Positions 9,903 to 19,809 of a stretch of DNA of 64,000 bases are shown piece by piece. Made by a program: the position numbers and the translations under genes. The DNA is taken from NCBI GenBank assembly GCA_017893485.1, contig CM030364.1, positions 250,657,731-250,721,730 on the forward strand. Direction: 5' to 3'. The first letter of the stretch is position 1. Every line of letters starts with the position of its first letter. This DNA comes from Hemerocallis citrina (Eukaryota; Streptophyta; Magnoliopsida; Asparagales; Asphodelaceae). The notes below the pieces were generated by a model that saw only the letters and a program-made list of their open reading frames with translations, had not been told where the DNA came from and ran no database searches.

Positions 9903-10016
9903 TGACGTCATGGGCGCAAAGATCAAAGCACTTCCAGATCTTTGTAGCCGTTGGATCTTGTCAGTTAAGATCCAACGGCCAGATCTTTTTCTGAGGAGTC
10001 GTTTTCTTCTTTAAAA
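9903..10016 (+). promoter_or_regulatory. Putative promoter of the antisense gene in element 2
   Basis: The region starts with TGACGTCA (9903-9910), a perfect palindromic bZIP-type site. A perfect 12-bp inverted repeat follows, CCGTTGGATCTT (9948-9959) and AAGATCCAACGG (9967-9978), with a 7-base loop and flanking AGATCT on both sides. A TATA-like TTTAAAA lies at 10010-10016, followed by a C/T-rich leader. The first ATG of the antisense gene lies about 150 bp further on (10162). The spacing fits a Pol II promoter working on the plus strand, opposite to gag-pol. This is inference; no transcript evidence is available. Confidence 0.5.
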
Positions 10017-10161
10017 CCCCATCCCCCTCCCTCATTTCTCCATCTTCACCTTATTACTCACTTTCCAATTTTTAACAAGAGCGGGAATCTTACTTGCCGT
10101 CAGCAGATTTTCCGGTGACCGTAACTTTCTACGCTCCAGGTTAGTATTTTTCTTTTTAGTA

Positions 10162-11523
10162 ATGTCGCGAACTCAGTCCGGATCCGAGGCTAGCTCGTCA
10201 GGTCGTTTTGCGGAGGAATCGGACCAGGAAATGTCCTCGTCCTTGAGCAAGTACAAGGTGAAGGAGGAGGTTCTTACCGACCCCGGGTCAGAGGGTGGTG
10301 ACGATGTTGTCTTTGTGGTGTTCCCGTTGAGGTCCAGGAGACCAGGGAAGGAGCCCATGGATGAGGGTGACGAGGAGGAAGATTCGTAGGGGGATGGCCA
10401 GGACGAGGACGAGGAGGAACTGGATCTGGAGTGGGATGATGATGAAGAGGGGGACGAAGATGAGCAGGTCGCCGAGGGTGCTGAGGGTGACGAGGAAGAC
10501 GAGGGTGCTGAGGGTGACGAGGAAGACGAAGAGGAGGAGGTCGACGAACAGGAGGCTGGCCAAAGCACGGCTGGAGGGCCGACAGGGGTCGGGGAAGATC
10601 TTCCACCACTTCCCCCTTTGTCGACGCCGTCCCCCGAGCGTAAGGCTCGCCCTCGTCGGAAGAAGAAAGCCATGACCATTCCCCACAGTCCTTCCTCATC
10701 TGATGAGTACGCGCCGAGACCGGGTCTCGAGTTTCCCCCGATCACCTTCAGGAACCCAGGGTCGATTCGTATGTATCCTGACGACATTAAGGACATCGAA
10801 CCGATCCCTCCCGTGCCGGGCGAAGACACTCGGGTGAAGATCCGCGCAGATAGCATCCCGAGCATTCTGAAGGCGGAGTACCTCAACATTATCAGGGCTG
10901 CCTACTATATTCCGCGGGAGTTCGAGATCTTCCTTCCGAGCCCGGGTATTCGGCCCACCACGGCTCTGGCGCCGGGGTATTGTATGTTTCCTGAGGACGC
11001 CTTCCTCTCGGGGCTGAGGCTGCCCCTCCATCCTTTTGTGAAGAGGGTTTTGAACTGGGCAAAGCTGTGTCCTATGCAGTACGGTCCGAACTCCTGGAAA
11101 CATTTAATCTGCTACATGCTGAAGTGTCAAGAGAAAGGAGTGACGCCGAGGCTGACGTATTTCCGAGCTATTTTTGGGATTGGTTCGCTCAGAGATCAGG
11201 AGGGGATATTCTACTTTTCGCCGAGGCCGCATAAGAAGGTTATGCACGGTCATCTGGACTCTATAAAGGCGTGGAAAGAAAAGTATTTTGTAGTTCGAAC
11301 TGAGGGGTCTTGGGGAATCCCAACCAGATGGAACTTCGTCAAGCCGAAGCACAAGCCTCCAAGGAAGAGCGACTTGACCGCCCAGGAATGGAAAAGGGTG
11401 GAGAAGATCACTGGGGGGCACAGTATAGCGTGGCCTTGAGTGACCGAGATACACCTCGTCCGGGCCGGACTGAGTCCTAGTATGTCTCTTTCCGAATATG
11501 TTCATTTCCTGCCTTCGTGTTAA
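10162..11523 (+). pseudogene. Antisense ORF of element 2, exon 1: acidic domain and Transposase_28-like domain
   Basis: One reading frame runs from ATG 10162 to TAA 11521, broken only by TAG 10387-10389 and TGA 11437-11439. Residues 1-75 are serine-rich and acidic. After the TAG the frame is extremely Glu/Asp-rich to about 10560, then basic (ERKARPRRKKKA). The part from about 10720 holds a globular domain with LPLHPFVKRVLNWAKLCPMQ, NSWKHLICYMLKCQEKGV and GIFYFSPRP. This pattern matches the plant family 'putative gypsy type transposon' (Pfam Transposase_28). After the TGA the same frame gives RAGLSPSMSLSEYVHF. The function of this family is unknown. The gene lies opposite to gag-pol in the 3' half of a Tat element, where extra ORFs are known in plant Ty3/gypsy elements. 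Two nonsense codons suggest decay. Confidence 0.75.
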
Positions 11524-11552
11524 CGTTAGCTCTCCTTCTGTGTTTTTTGTAG

Positions 11553-12605
11553 GGATGACAACCCAACAGGCGGACGCGAAGAAGTTGTTGCTTGCTGTCG
11601 CCGAGAAGGCGAGGGTAGAGAAGAGGAAGAAGGCCGAGCAGGAGAGGATAGCGGCCGAGAAGCGGAAGCTTGCCGCGCAGACCGGTGCGTCCTCCCAGGT
11701 GCAGGCATCGGCGGCCGAGGAGCCTTCCCCGGCGAAAAGGGCTAAGAGGCCACACTCCCAGTCTTCCCATTCATCGAGGGGGGCTCGGGACGCGGCTGAC
11801 GGTTCGGGCAAGACCGTGGATGCCCTGGAAAAAGGGCTCCCCCCTCTCCGGCCAAGCGCCGCGGAGATGGTGAGCAAGCATGGTACGCTGCCATTTGCCC
11901 CTGATTGGTCCATCGTGCGGGGCGATTCTCTGCTCGACGGGCCTGTGGCGGTCGAGTTTGTCTCGAAGTGCGCCACCGAGCGCGATCGGATGGCCCTGGC
12001 GGTGCAGACGGCGGACCAGGCCTACATGCGGTGGTCTCAGGCGACCCTCTCGGTAAGTTGGCTTGGCTCTGTTTTACTCAATGATTTGGAGTTTTTCTGA
12101 TCTCTCTCTTCGGACAGGCGATGCTCCATGGCCAGCACTTCCACAAGTGCTTGGAGAAGGAGATACTCATCGAGAGGCAGAATGCGGAGAAGTACCTCCG
12201 TGAGCTGAACAAGGCCACTGATGAGCTGAAAGAGGCCCGGGGGATGGTGGCCGTTCACGAGGCCCAAATAGAGTCGCTCTGCAAGATCCACAAATAGGAC
12301 CGGGAGGACCTTGAGGCGAAGATCGCGGCCGAGGCAGCGAAGGGGAAGAAGGCACTGCAGGAGATGGAGTCGGCCTTGGGGAAGACCATCATGGTGGCGC
12401 AGGACGAGGCGTACGAACAAGCCAAGTCCCATTTTAAACAGATATACCCCGAGCAGCACGTGGACCATCTCTGCTATGGGTGGACGACGAACCTTCCTCT
12501 CACCCCGGGGGGCGATGATACGGGGGACAATCAGGTCGATGAAGAGGTGCCACCCCCCCCCCTCAAGAATAGATTTTTTTTTCTTTTTCTTTTCTTGTTT
12601 TGATG
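11553..12605 (+). pseudogene. Antisense ORF of element 2, exons 2-3: basic/coiled-coil region
   Basis: A likely exon starts after TTTTTTGTAG at 11552 with MTTQQADAKKLLLAVAEKAR, a charged helix rich in Lys/Arg/Glu. A Ser/Pro-rich linker and FAPDWSIVRGDSLLDGPVAV follow. It ends at a canonical donor (TCG|GTAAGT, 12052/12053). A 65-bp intron ends in CTTCGGACAG at 12117. The next exon continues in phase with a coiled-coil-like helix (HFHKCLEKEILIERQNAEKY), crosses a TAG at 12295-12297 and goes on to IYPEQHVDHLCYGW before the frame closes near 12605. The upstream splice donor pairing with 11552 is less certain; GTATGT at 11480 is one choice. The C-terminal helices suggest self-association. Confidence 0.6.
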
Positions 12606-12721
12606 TAAATGCCTTGGGCGGACTGGCCACCGCGGCTTTTGTATCAAACTTTTTGAAAGCAATGAAATTTATTTTTTTCAGACTTGTGTTTTTTGTGATG
12701 TTTGTTCTCGTCTTTTGATAG

Positions 12722-13219
12722 ACGCATGGGACCAGTGTTGCCCTCCCCATTTTTGCCGAGGTACCCCTAGATCGAACGGGGGAGGAGGCCTCGGAGGCAG
12801 TTTTGCTTCGTCAACAGAAGCAAGTTCGGGACCGAGCCACTGCCTTTAGCTATTTTCTGAACAAGTCCAGGGAGCTTGGCTTGGAGTTGGCACGCCTGAA
12901 GAAGGCCGTAGCCGATCGGGACTGGTGGATTATCGAGACAGGCTGGTCCCTCTCGGATGCTTCGAGCGCGGGGTCGGCTTCGGAGTCATTTCTTCGTGAG
13001 GCCGTAGTCGAGAAGGAGCTGGAGATCCGCAGATTAAAGCTGGTGTTGGGCGCTGGTTTGATAGAAGGGGCCAGCAACGCGATCCCGGGGTGGTCTCCGA
13101 TATTTCCACCAGATGGGGTGCCGCCCGAAGATGCGGGAAGCTCGGTGGCAGGCGTGTCTTCCCGGGTCGGTCCGGCAGAGCGTGATGGAAGTCCCGAATT
13201 CGAGTTCGCGGCCGAGTGA
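12722..13219 (+). CDS. Antisense ORF of element 2, last exon (coiled coil)
   Basis: An open frame follows an acceptor-like TTTTGATAG at 12721 and ends at TGA 13217-13219. The product is helical and charged, with LGLELARLKKAVADRDWWII and then FLREAVVEKELEIRRLKLVL, followed by a Gly/Ser/Pro tail. The second helix has a counterpart on the antisense strand of element 3 (63268-63730: LLREVLIDKDLEIYRFQVML), so this segment is conserved between diverged Tat elements. It may be the end of the same spliced gene or a separate small gene; the first ATG is at 12803. Confidence 0.6.
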   Translation, partial: THGTSVALPIFAEVPLDRTGEEASEAVLLRQQKQVRDRATAFSYFLNKSRELGLELARLKKAVADRDWWIIETGWSLSDASSAGSASESFLREAVVEKELEIRRLKLVLGAGLIEGASNAIPGWSPIFPPDGVPPEDAGSSVAGVSSRVGPAERDGSPEFEFAAE

Positions 13220-13639
13220 GTGAGTTGTGAGCTTTTTCATTATATTTCTACCGACGTTCATTGAGTTATAAGCAATGAGTAATGAATAAGAACCTTTGAT
13301 CTTTCACGCTCTGATCACCTTGGTTGTTAGGGACGGTTGCCGGGCTAGTTGCGCAGGGGTCGGCTCCAAGGTGGCCTATTGCAACGGGCGCGACGGTGGC
13401 GGCGGTTAGCTTTTCGATAAGCAATAACTGTCGACGTTTCGCATTCCCATGAGCATTTATGGCGACGTCTCGCCTTCCGTCGTTTCGCATTCCCAGACGC
13501 AATAAATGAGGTCCTCAGGGGGCTATATAATCCCCCACTCCCCTCGTTGGTTGTCAGGCAGTGAGCCGTCTAACTCGGGTGCCTGCCAAAGGCGGGCGCC
13601 CATGTTTCCGAGTACTCCAGATCGGAGGCACACCGATCA

Positions 13640-13990
13640 CCCTCAGACTATTCGGGGTTCAAGTCGTTAGGGCCATGAGACCCCGGGTGGTTCGTTGGTG
13701 AGCGGTGGGCCGATCGATCGGTTCGGGGGGTTGGAGGGAGCCGAAGCGTGGTGGCTCTTCTGCCGTCCAGAAACAATTCGGGGTTTTGGGCTCTTAAGAG
13801 CCGTAAACCCCGAGTTGTTCGGGGGCGAAAGGAGGGTCAGCTGAACAGCTCGAAGGCTCGGAGCGTTTGTTCCGGGACGGTGAGAGCAGCGGGTCGATGG
13901 CCCCCTGCCATCCTCAAACAATTCGGGGTTTAGGCTGGTCAAGGCCGAAAAACCCCGAGTTGTTCGCGGGTGAGAGGGTGGTCAGTAATT
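13640..13990. repeat. Palindromic ~145-bp repeats
   Basis: Units pair ACAATTCGGGGTTT with AAACCCCGAGTTGTTCG around a short loop, at about 13772 and 13918, with a more degenerate copy at about 13651. Each unit can fold on itself. They lie between the antisense gene and the 224-bp array. Confidence 0.65.
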
Positions 13991-14104
13991 CGACACGAGG
14001 CTCGGGGCGTCTGTCGAAGGTGGATGCTCTAAACCTTAATAAAATTTTGTCAACACTGGGTCGGGACCGATCGTGGTGCTTCGGATCGTCGAGCCCCCAT
14101 GTTT

Positions 14105-15136
14105 GAAAGAACCATTTGCAAGAGTGTCGAGGTCTCCGCCGAGCGTCAAGGTCGCGGTACCTTGAATAAGGCACCTGCCTTGCTCGGGGTCGACGCCGAG
14201 CTCCAGCACATGGTCTCAGGGAGAGACGGTGCGGGCGTGGCTGGCGGATGTCGCCTCGTACATAGGCTGATGAGCTTGAAGAAGCCCAAACCGAGCGAGA
14301 GACGGGTGCCGAGCCCCCATATCGGTGAGAAAGACAACTGCAGGCGTAGCAGAGGGTCGCCGCCGAGCGTCAAGGTCGCGGTGCCTTGGAGAAGGCACCC
14401 GCCTTGCTCGGGGTCGACGCCGAGCTCCTGCACATGTTCTCAGGGAGAGACGGTGCGGGCATGGCTGACGGATGTCGCCTCGTACATCGGTTGATGGGCT
14501 TCAAGAAGCCCAAACCGAGCGAGGGACGGATGCCGAGCCCCCATACCGGTGAGAAAGACAACTGCAGGCGTAGCAGAGGGTCGCCGCCGAGCGTCAAGGT
14601 CGCGGTGCCTTGGAGAAGCACCCGCCTTGCTCGGGGTCGACGCCGAGCTCCAGCACATGCTCTCAGGGAGAGACGGTGCGGGCGTGGCTGGCGAATGTCG
14701 CCTCGTACATAGGTTGATGGGCTTCAAGGAGCCCAAACCGAGTGAGAGACGGATGCCGAGCCCCCATACTGGTGAGAAAGGCAATTGCAGGCGTAGCAGA
14801 GGGTTGCCGCCGAGCATCAAGGTCGCGGTGCCTTGGAGAAGGCACCCGCCTTTCTCGGGGTCGACGCCGAGCTCCTGCACATGTTCTCATGGAGAGACGA
14901 TGCGGGCGTGGCTGGCGGATGTCGCCTCGTACATAGGTTGATGGGCTTCAAGGAGCCCAAACCGAGTGAGGGACGGATGCCGAGCCCCCATACCGGTGAG
15001 AAAGGCAACTGCAGGCGTAGCAGAGGGTCGCCGCCGAGCGTCAAGATCGCGGTGCCTTGGAAAAGCCACTCACCTTGCTCGGGGTCGACGCCGAGCACCT
15101 GCACATGTTCTCAGGGAGAGATGGTGCGGGCGTGGT
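14105..15136. repeat. 224-bp tandem repeat array, about 4.5 copies
   Basis: CCGAGCGAGAGACGG or a near copy occurs at 14291, 14515, 14738 and 14962, a period of 223-224 bp. Each unit contains GCGTCAAGGTCGCGGT, CTTGCTCGGGGTCGACGCCG, TCAGGGAGAGACGGTGCGGG and GGCGGATGTCGCCTCGTACA. The many overlapping open frames in both strands here are repeat by-products. Such arrays between pol and the 3' LTR are known in Tat/Ogre elements and can seed satellite DNA. Confidence 0.92.
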
Positions 15137-15189
15137 TGAAACAGAGTTGTTTGATTGGATGCATGTTATCAAAAAACCAACCAAGCCGA

Positions 15190-15640
15190 GCCGCCCGAGC
15201 ACCGAACCCTAAGCTTGTACGATAAGCTTTTTAGGCCCGAGATGTTATCCGAGCGCCGAACCCTAAGCTTGTAAGTGAAGCTTTTTGGTCTCGCACTGTC
15301 ATCCGAGCGCCGAACCCTAAGCTTGTAAGGGAAGCTTTTTGGGCTCGCGCAGTTATCCGAGCGCCGAACCCTAAGCTTGTAAGGGAAGCGTTTTGGGCTC
15401 ACGCTGTTATCCGAGCGCCGAACCCTAAGCTTGTAAGGGAAGCTTTTTGGGCTCGCGCTGTTATCCGAGAGCCGAACCCTAAGCTTGTAAGGGAAGCTGT
15501 TTGGGCTCGCGCTGTTATCCGAGCGCCGAACCCTAAGCTTGTAAGGGATGCTTTTTGGGCTCGCGCTGTTATCCGAGCGCCGAACCCTAAGCTTATAAGG
15601 GAAGCTTTTTGGGCTCGCGCTGTTATCCGAGCGCCGATCT
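15190..15640. repeat. 54-bp tandem repeat array, about 8 copies
   Basis: GAGCGCCGAACCCTAAGCTT recurs at 15251, 15305, 15359 and 15413 and onwards at an exact 54-bp step, with GGGCTCGCGCTGTTATCC completing each unit. The AAGCTT sites in every unit make it a HindIII ladder. It is related in sequence to the 56-bp array at 9296-9835. Confidence 0.93.
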
Positions 15641-15775
15641 CGAGATATGTTCTTTATTTGTTACAAAATACGAAGCCGTGGGCTTGTTAAAAGCTGGCAT
15701 ATTTACAATATATTTAAACTTTACAAAAGACTAGGCACGACGTGCCGCCTACAATCATGATATCTTACATGGAGG

Positions 15776-17164
15776 CTACTCTCCTCCTAAGAACTTAATT
15801 AAGTGCTCCGCGTTCCAGGACCTCTTGATGGGCTTGCCTTCGGCACTGGTCAGTCGGTACGTACCGGGGCGCACTACTTCAGACACTTTATACGGGCCCT
15901 CCCAATTTGGTGCCAACTTTCTCTTCTGGCCGGGATTTGATACCGCCAGATTTCGGAGGACAAGATCTCCGAGTTTGATGTCAGTTGGGCGCACCTTCTT
16001 GTTGTAGAACTTCTCTATTCTTTGTTGGTAGGTGCTTCTTCTAAGGGCGGACTTTTCCCTGACCTCGTCTATGAGGTCCAGGTCGGCCCGCAGCTGTTGG
16101 GAGTTGGTGGCCTCGTCGAAAGCCATGATTCGGAGTGAAGGGATCCCGATCTCCAAGGGAATGACGGCCTCAGCGCCGTATGTTAAATTGAAAGGGGATT
16201 ATCCCGTGGGAATTCTCTTTGTCGTTCGGTGGGCCCAGAGAACGCTCAGTAATTCGTTGACCCATAACCCCTTGGAAGAGTTATCGAGTCGTTTCTTGAG
16301 ACCGCCGAGGATTTGGCGGTTTGCGTTCTCGGCCTGGCCGTTAGACTGGGGATGGCATACTGAAGAGAAGCGCTGCTGGATCCCGAGATCTTCGCAGAAC
16401 TTGTAGAAATTCTTACCCGCGAATTGAGTCCCATTATCCGTGATGAGCACCTGCGGAATCCCGAACTGACAGACGATGTGTTTCCAGAAGAACCGTTGGG
16501 TTTGTCGTTCGGTGATCGTTGTTAATGGCTCGGCCTCGATCCACTTAGTGAAATAGTCGATCGCCACAATGAGAAACTTTCGCTGGCCCGTTGCTTTCGA
16601 AAATGGGCCTACCAGATCCATCCCCCACATTGCAAAGGGGGTCGGACTGGCCATGGACCGGAGGTTCGCCTAAAGGGCCCTTTTCACTGGGGAGAATCGT
16701 TGGCAGGGGCCACACTTCTTCACTAGGGCGAGGGCGTCTTGCAGCATAGTGGGCCAGTAGTACCCGTGATTTAGTGCCTTCCGTGCTAGTGAACGGTTTC
16801 CCATGTGACATCTGCCGATCCCCTCGTGCAGCTCCTTGAGGGCGTACTTGGCTTCGTTCGGGCTTAGGCAGCGGAGGTAGGGTCTGCCGTCTGTTGTTGT
16901 ATAGGATCTTTTGAAGAGGGTGGCATTGATGACAGCGAACCTTTCAAATCGGACCCTAATCCGCCTTGCTTCAGCTCGGTCTTCGGGGAGCTCTCCCTTG
17001 ACTAGAAATTTTTTGATAAGAGTGGTCCAGTCGTCTGGAGGAGCTCCGTCTTCGACGCACAGAACCTCCGGGGTGTCTGTGCTTGGCTTTAACAGGACTT
17101 CGATCAGGACCGTGCGGCCGAGGCCTTCAAAGGATGATGAAGCCAATTTCGAGAGGGCGTCGGC
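15776..17164 (-). pseudogene. Integrase of element 2 with two nonsense codons
   Basis: One frame from after the TAG at 17165 to a stop at 15776 holds the whole integrase. The N-terminal zinc-binding HHCC domain reads ELHEGIGRCHMGNRSL, then KKCGPCQRF. The core has WGMDLVGPF, LITDNGTQFAGKNF and SNGQAENANRQI, giving the D-D-E triad. The C-terminal domain reads GPYKVSEVVRPGTYRLTSA and ends KFLGGE. In-frame TAA codons at 16670-16672 and 16199-16201 interrupt it. Integrase joins the element cDNA to host DNA. No chromodomain follows, as expected for Tat. Confidence 0.92.
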
Positions 17165-18235
17165 CTAGGCGTTCAGCTCCCAGGGGATCCTTATGACAGC
17201 TGATTCATCGAAGGACGATAATAGGCGTTGGACGATGGCCCGGTACCTGATTATCCGATCGTCATGGGCCTCGTAGTCCCCGGTGATCTGGCTGACCACC
17301 AGCTGAGAGTCGCTGAAGGCCTGGATCTGTTTGGCACCGGCTTGATGAGCCAGGTTTAGCCCGGCGATCATCGCCTCGTATTCAGCCTCGTTGTTAGAGG
17401 CCGGGAAGTTGAGGCGGAGACAATACTGGAGGAGGAAACCATCCGGACCTCGAAGAATGTTGCCCGCACCACTCCCCGTTTCGCAAGAGGAGCCGTCGAC
17501 GTATACTTCCCACGTCTGGTCGGCTTCCTTGTTCGCGGGTTGCTCGGAGATGGTGCATTCGGTAATGAATTCGGCGAGGGCCTGCCCTTTGATGGATGTT
17601 CTTGGTTGATAGCTGATGTCGTACTGGCTGAGTTCGATCGACCATTTAACTAGTCGACCGGAGTTCTCGGGTTTATAGAGCATGGCCTTCAGGGGTTGAT
17701 CTGTGGGTACCTGGATCGAATGCGCCTGGAAGTAAGGACGAAGCTTCCGCGTGGCTATTACCAAGGCATACGCCACTTTCTCCATTCTGGAATACCGGGT
17801 CTCGGCATCGAGCAGGACCTTGCTCACATAGTAGAGCGGCTTTTGAACCCCTTCCTCTTCTCGGACGAGGACGGCGCTGAGCCCGTTCTCCGAAGCGGAT
17901 AGGTAGAGCCAAAGTGGCTCCCCTGGTTCGGGCTTGCTGAGGAGAGGAGGGTTGGCGAGGTATTCCTTCAACTGTGCGAAGGCCTCTTGCTGCTGAGTAC
18001 CCCACTCAAACCTTCCAGTGCCGCGTAGTGCTTTGAAGAACGGGAGTGACTTCTCTCCGGATTTGGAGAGGAAACGACCGATGGCCGCCAGTTGCCCCGT
18101 AAGTCTCTGGACTTCTTTGACATTCCTGGGAGGGGCCATGTCTATTATGGCCTGAATTTTTTCGGGGTTCGCCTCGATGCCGCGCTGGCTGACGATGAAC
18201 CCTAAGAACTCCCTGAGGAGACGCCGAAGGCGCAC
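17165..18235 (-). pseudogene. RT connection, RNase H and archaeal-type RNase H of element 2
   Basis: This 356-codon frame starts just after a one-base frameshift near 18205 in the RT thumb (EFLGFIVSQRGIEANPEKIQ). It continues through the Ty3 RNase H (LWLYLSASENGLSAVLVREE, then TRYSRMEKVAYALV) and into the second, archaeal-type RNase H (EVYVDGSSCETGSGAG, FPASNNEAEYEAMIAG, AFSDSQLVVSQITG), which carries the acidic catalytic residues. It closes at TAG 17165-17167, followed in frame by ADALSKLASSS and integrase. The two RNase H domains place the element in the Tat branch. The TAG is shared with element 1. Confidence 0.92.
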
Positions 18236-19809
18236 TTCGCCGGATTGAGCCTCATGTTGTGGGTTCGAAGGACCCCAAAGGCTTCTTCCAGGTCGGCGAC
18301 GTGGTGCTGTCCTTGTTGACTCTTGACGAGCATGTCGTCGACGTATACCTCCATGTTACGCCCAATTTGATCTTTAAAGACTCGGTTGACGAGCCTCTGG
18401 TAGGTGGCGCCGGCGTTCTTCAGCCTGAAGGGCATGACCCGGTAGCAGTACAGTCCCTGGTCTGTGACGAAGGACGTCTTGGCAATGTCCGGAGGGAACA
18501 TCCGGATTTGGTTATAGCCTGAGAAGGCATCCATGAAGGAGAGAAGCTCGTGACCCGAGGTAGCATCGATCAGGGCGTCAATGCTGGGGAGAAGGAACGG
18601 GTCCTTGGGGTATGCCTTGTCGAGGTCCGTAAAATCTATGCAGATCCTCCAACTCCCGCTCGCCTTCTTCACCATGACGACGTTCACCAGCCATTCGGGA
18701 TAGCTGACCTCTTGTACAAACCGCGCAAACAAGAGTTTGTCCACCTCTGCGTTTACCGCCTGTTGTCGCTCAGGAGCGAACTTGCGCCGCTTTTGGACGA
18801 CTGGCTTCGATTCGGGGATCACGCTGAGTTTGTGCATGATGAGGTCTTCGGAGATACCGGGCATATCGGAGGGTTTCCAGGCAAAGAGGTTGACATTGCG
18901 CCGGATGTAGGCGATTAAGGCGGACTTGAGGTCGGGGGCGAGGGAACAGCTTACACGAAAGTGCTTCGACGCATCCCCTGTCTCGAACGAGACATCTTGC
19001 AGCTCGTCCGTCGGCTCTGGCTCTGGCTGGGTCCTTTTGGGCTCCAGCTCGACGGCGTCGAGGGGAAACACACCGCTTCTGATCGCCGTCATGTAGCACG
19101 AACATGCTGCTTCCTGATTCCCGCGGACAACTCCGACGCCAGTATTGGTAGGGAATTTCATCTTCTGATGGTAGGCCGAGGGAACCGCCTGGAGGGAGCA
19201 GAGTCCCGGGCGGCCGAGGATGGCGTTGTAGGCTGCCTTGACATTCACAACCATGAAGTCCATAGACTCGGTCCTTCTGTTGGGCTTTGTGCCCGCCGTG
19301 ACGTCTAGGGTGACGATCCCTTCTATAGTCACGGGGACGCCGGAGAATCCGTATAGGGTATACCCGGCTGGCTTGAGTTTCTCGCGGGAGAGCTTCAGGT
19401 TCTCGAATGCTTCGAGGAACAGAATATTTACCGAGCTCCCATTGTCTACGAGGATTCTCCGGGCGTCGAAGTTCGCCATGCCGAGGTTGATGACGAGGGC
19501 GTCACAGTGAGGGAGCCGAACCCCCTCTAGATCCTCTCCTGAGAAGGAGACGGGGAGTTGCTGGACCGTGGGGGAGAGAGGGCCCTGGACGGTATTGACA
19601 TCCCGGATGAAGGCCTTGCGGGAAGTGTTGGATTCGCCTCCCATAGGCCCTCCGTGGACGCAATGCAGGATTGCTCGATCCTCTGGCTCCTCGGGATCTG
19701 GGTCCCGCTCGGGACGCTGTCGGTGCCCTCGGGGAGGAGGGGAATCCCTCCTGTTTCTGTTGTCCCGCGGTTCTCGGGCGCCTTCTCGTCTGAACTCTCG
19801 GAGGTACCT
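18202..19809 (-). CDS. Aspartic protease and reverse transcriptase of element 2
   Basis: In the frame that directly continues gag after TGA 19810-19812, the first ATG gives MGGESNTSRKAF (19644), and 480 codons stay open to 18202. The aspartic protease motif RRILVDNGSSVNILF lies near residue 60, and AAYNAILGRPGLCSL closes that domain. RT motifs are ASGSWRICIDFTDL (about residue 326), FSGYNQIRMFPPD and catalytic YVDDMLVKS (about residue 431). The frame breaks near 18205 by a one-base deletion relative to element 1, and the rest of RT continues in the next frame. Confidence 0.9.
   Translation of the reverse strand, partial: RYLREFRREGAREPRDNRNRRDSPPPRGHRQRPERDPDPEEPEDRAILHCVHGGPMGGESNTSRKAFIRDVNTVQGPLSPTVQQLPVSFSGEDLEGVRLPHCDALVINLGMANFDARRILVDNGSSVNILFLEAFENLKLSREKLKPAGYTLYGFSGVPVTIEGIVTLDVTAGTKPNRRTESMDFMVVNVKAAYNAILGRPGLCSLQAVPSAYHQKMKFPTNTGVGVVRGNQEAACSCYMTAIRSGVFPLDAVELEPKRTQPEPEPTDELQDVSFETGDASKHFRVSCSLAPDLKSALIAYIRRNVNLFAWKPSDMPGISEDLIMHKLSVIPESKPVVQKRRKFAPERQQAVNAEVDKLLFARFVQEVSYPEWLVNVVMVKKASGSWRICIDFTDLDKAYPKDPFLLPSIDALIDATSGHELLSFMDAFSGYNQIRMFPPDIAKTSFVTDQGLYCYRVMPFRLKNAGATYQRLVNRVFKDQIGRNMEVYVDDMLVKSQQGQHHVADLEEAFGVLRTHNMRLNPAKCAFGVSSGSS

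Noticed and set aside
10173..10889. 238-codon Ser-rich frame on the minus strand
   Set aside because: It is the complement of the Glu/Asp-rich stretch of the antisense gene (poly-GAG/GAC read backwards as Ser/Leu codons); no domain.
12037..12750. 237-codon Leu-rich frame on the minus strand
   Set aside because: It mirrors the coiled-coil exon and crosses the poly-T tract near 12575; the plus strand has proper splice sites and a conserved helix.
14099..15225. Many overlapping 60-146 codon frames on both strands
   Set aside because: They are by-products of the 224-bp GC-rich tandem repeat; the same peptide recurs at each unit.
15190..15640. Regular 54-bp array resembling a CRISPR
   Set aside because: The whole 54-bp unit is repeated with no unique spacers, in a plant retrotransposon; it is a tandem repeat.
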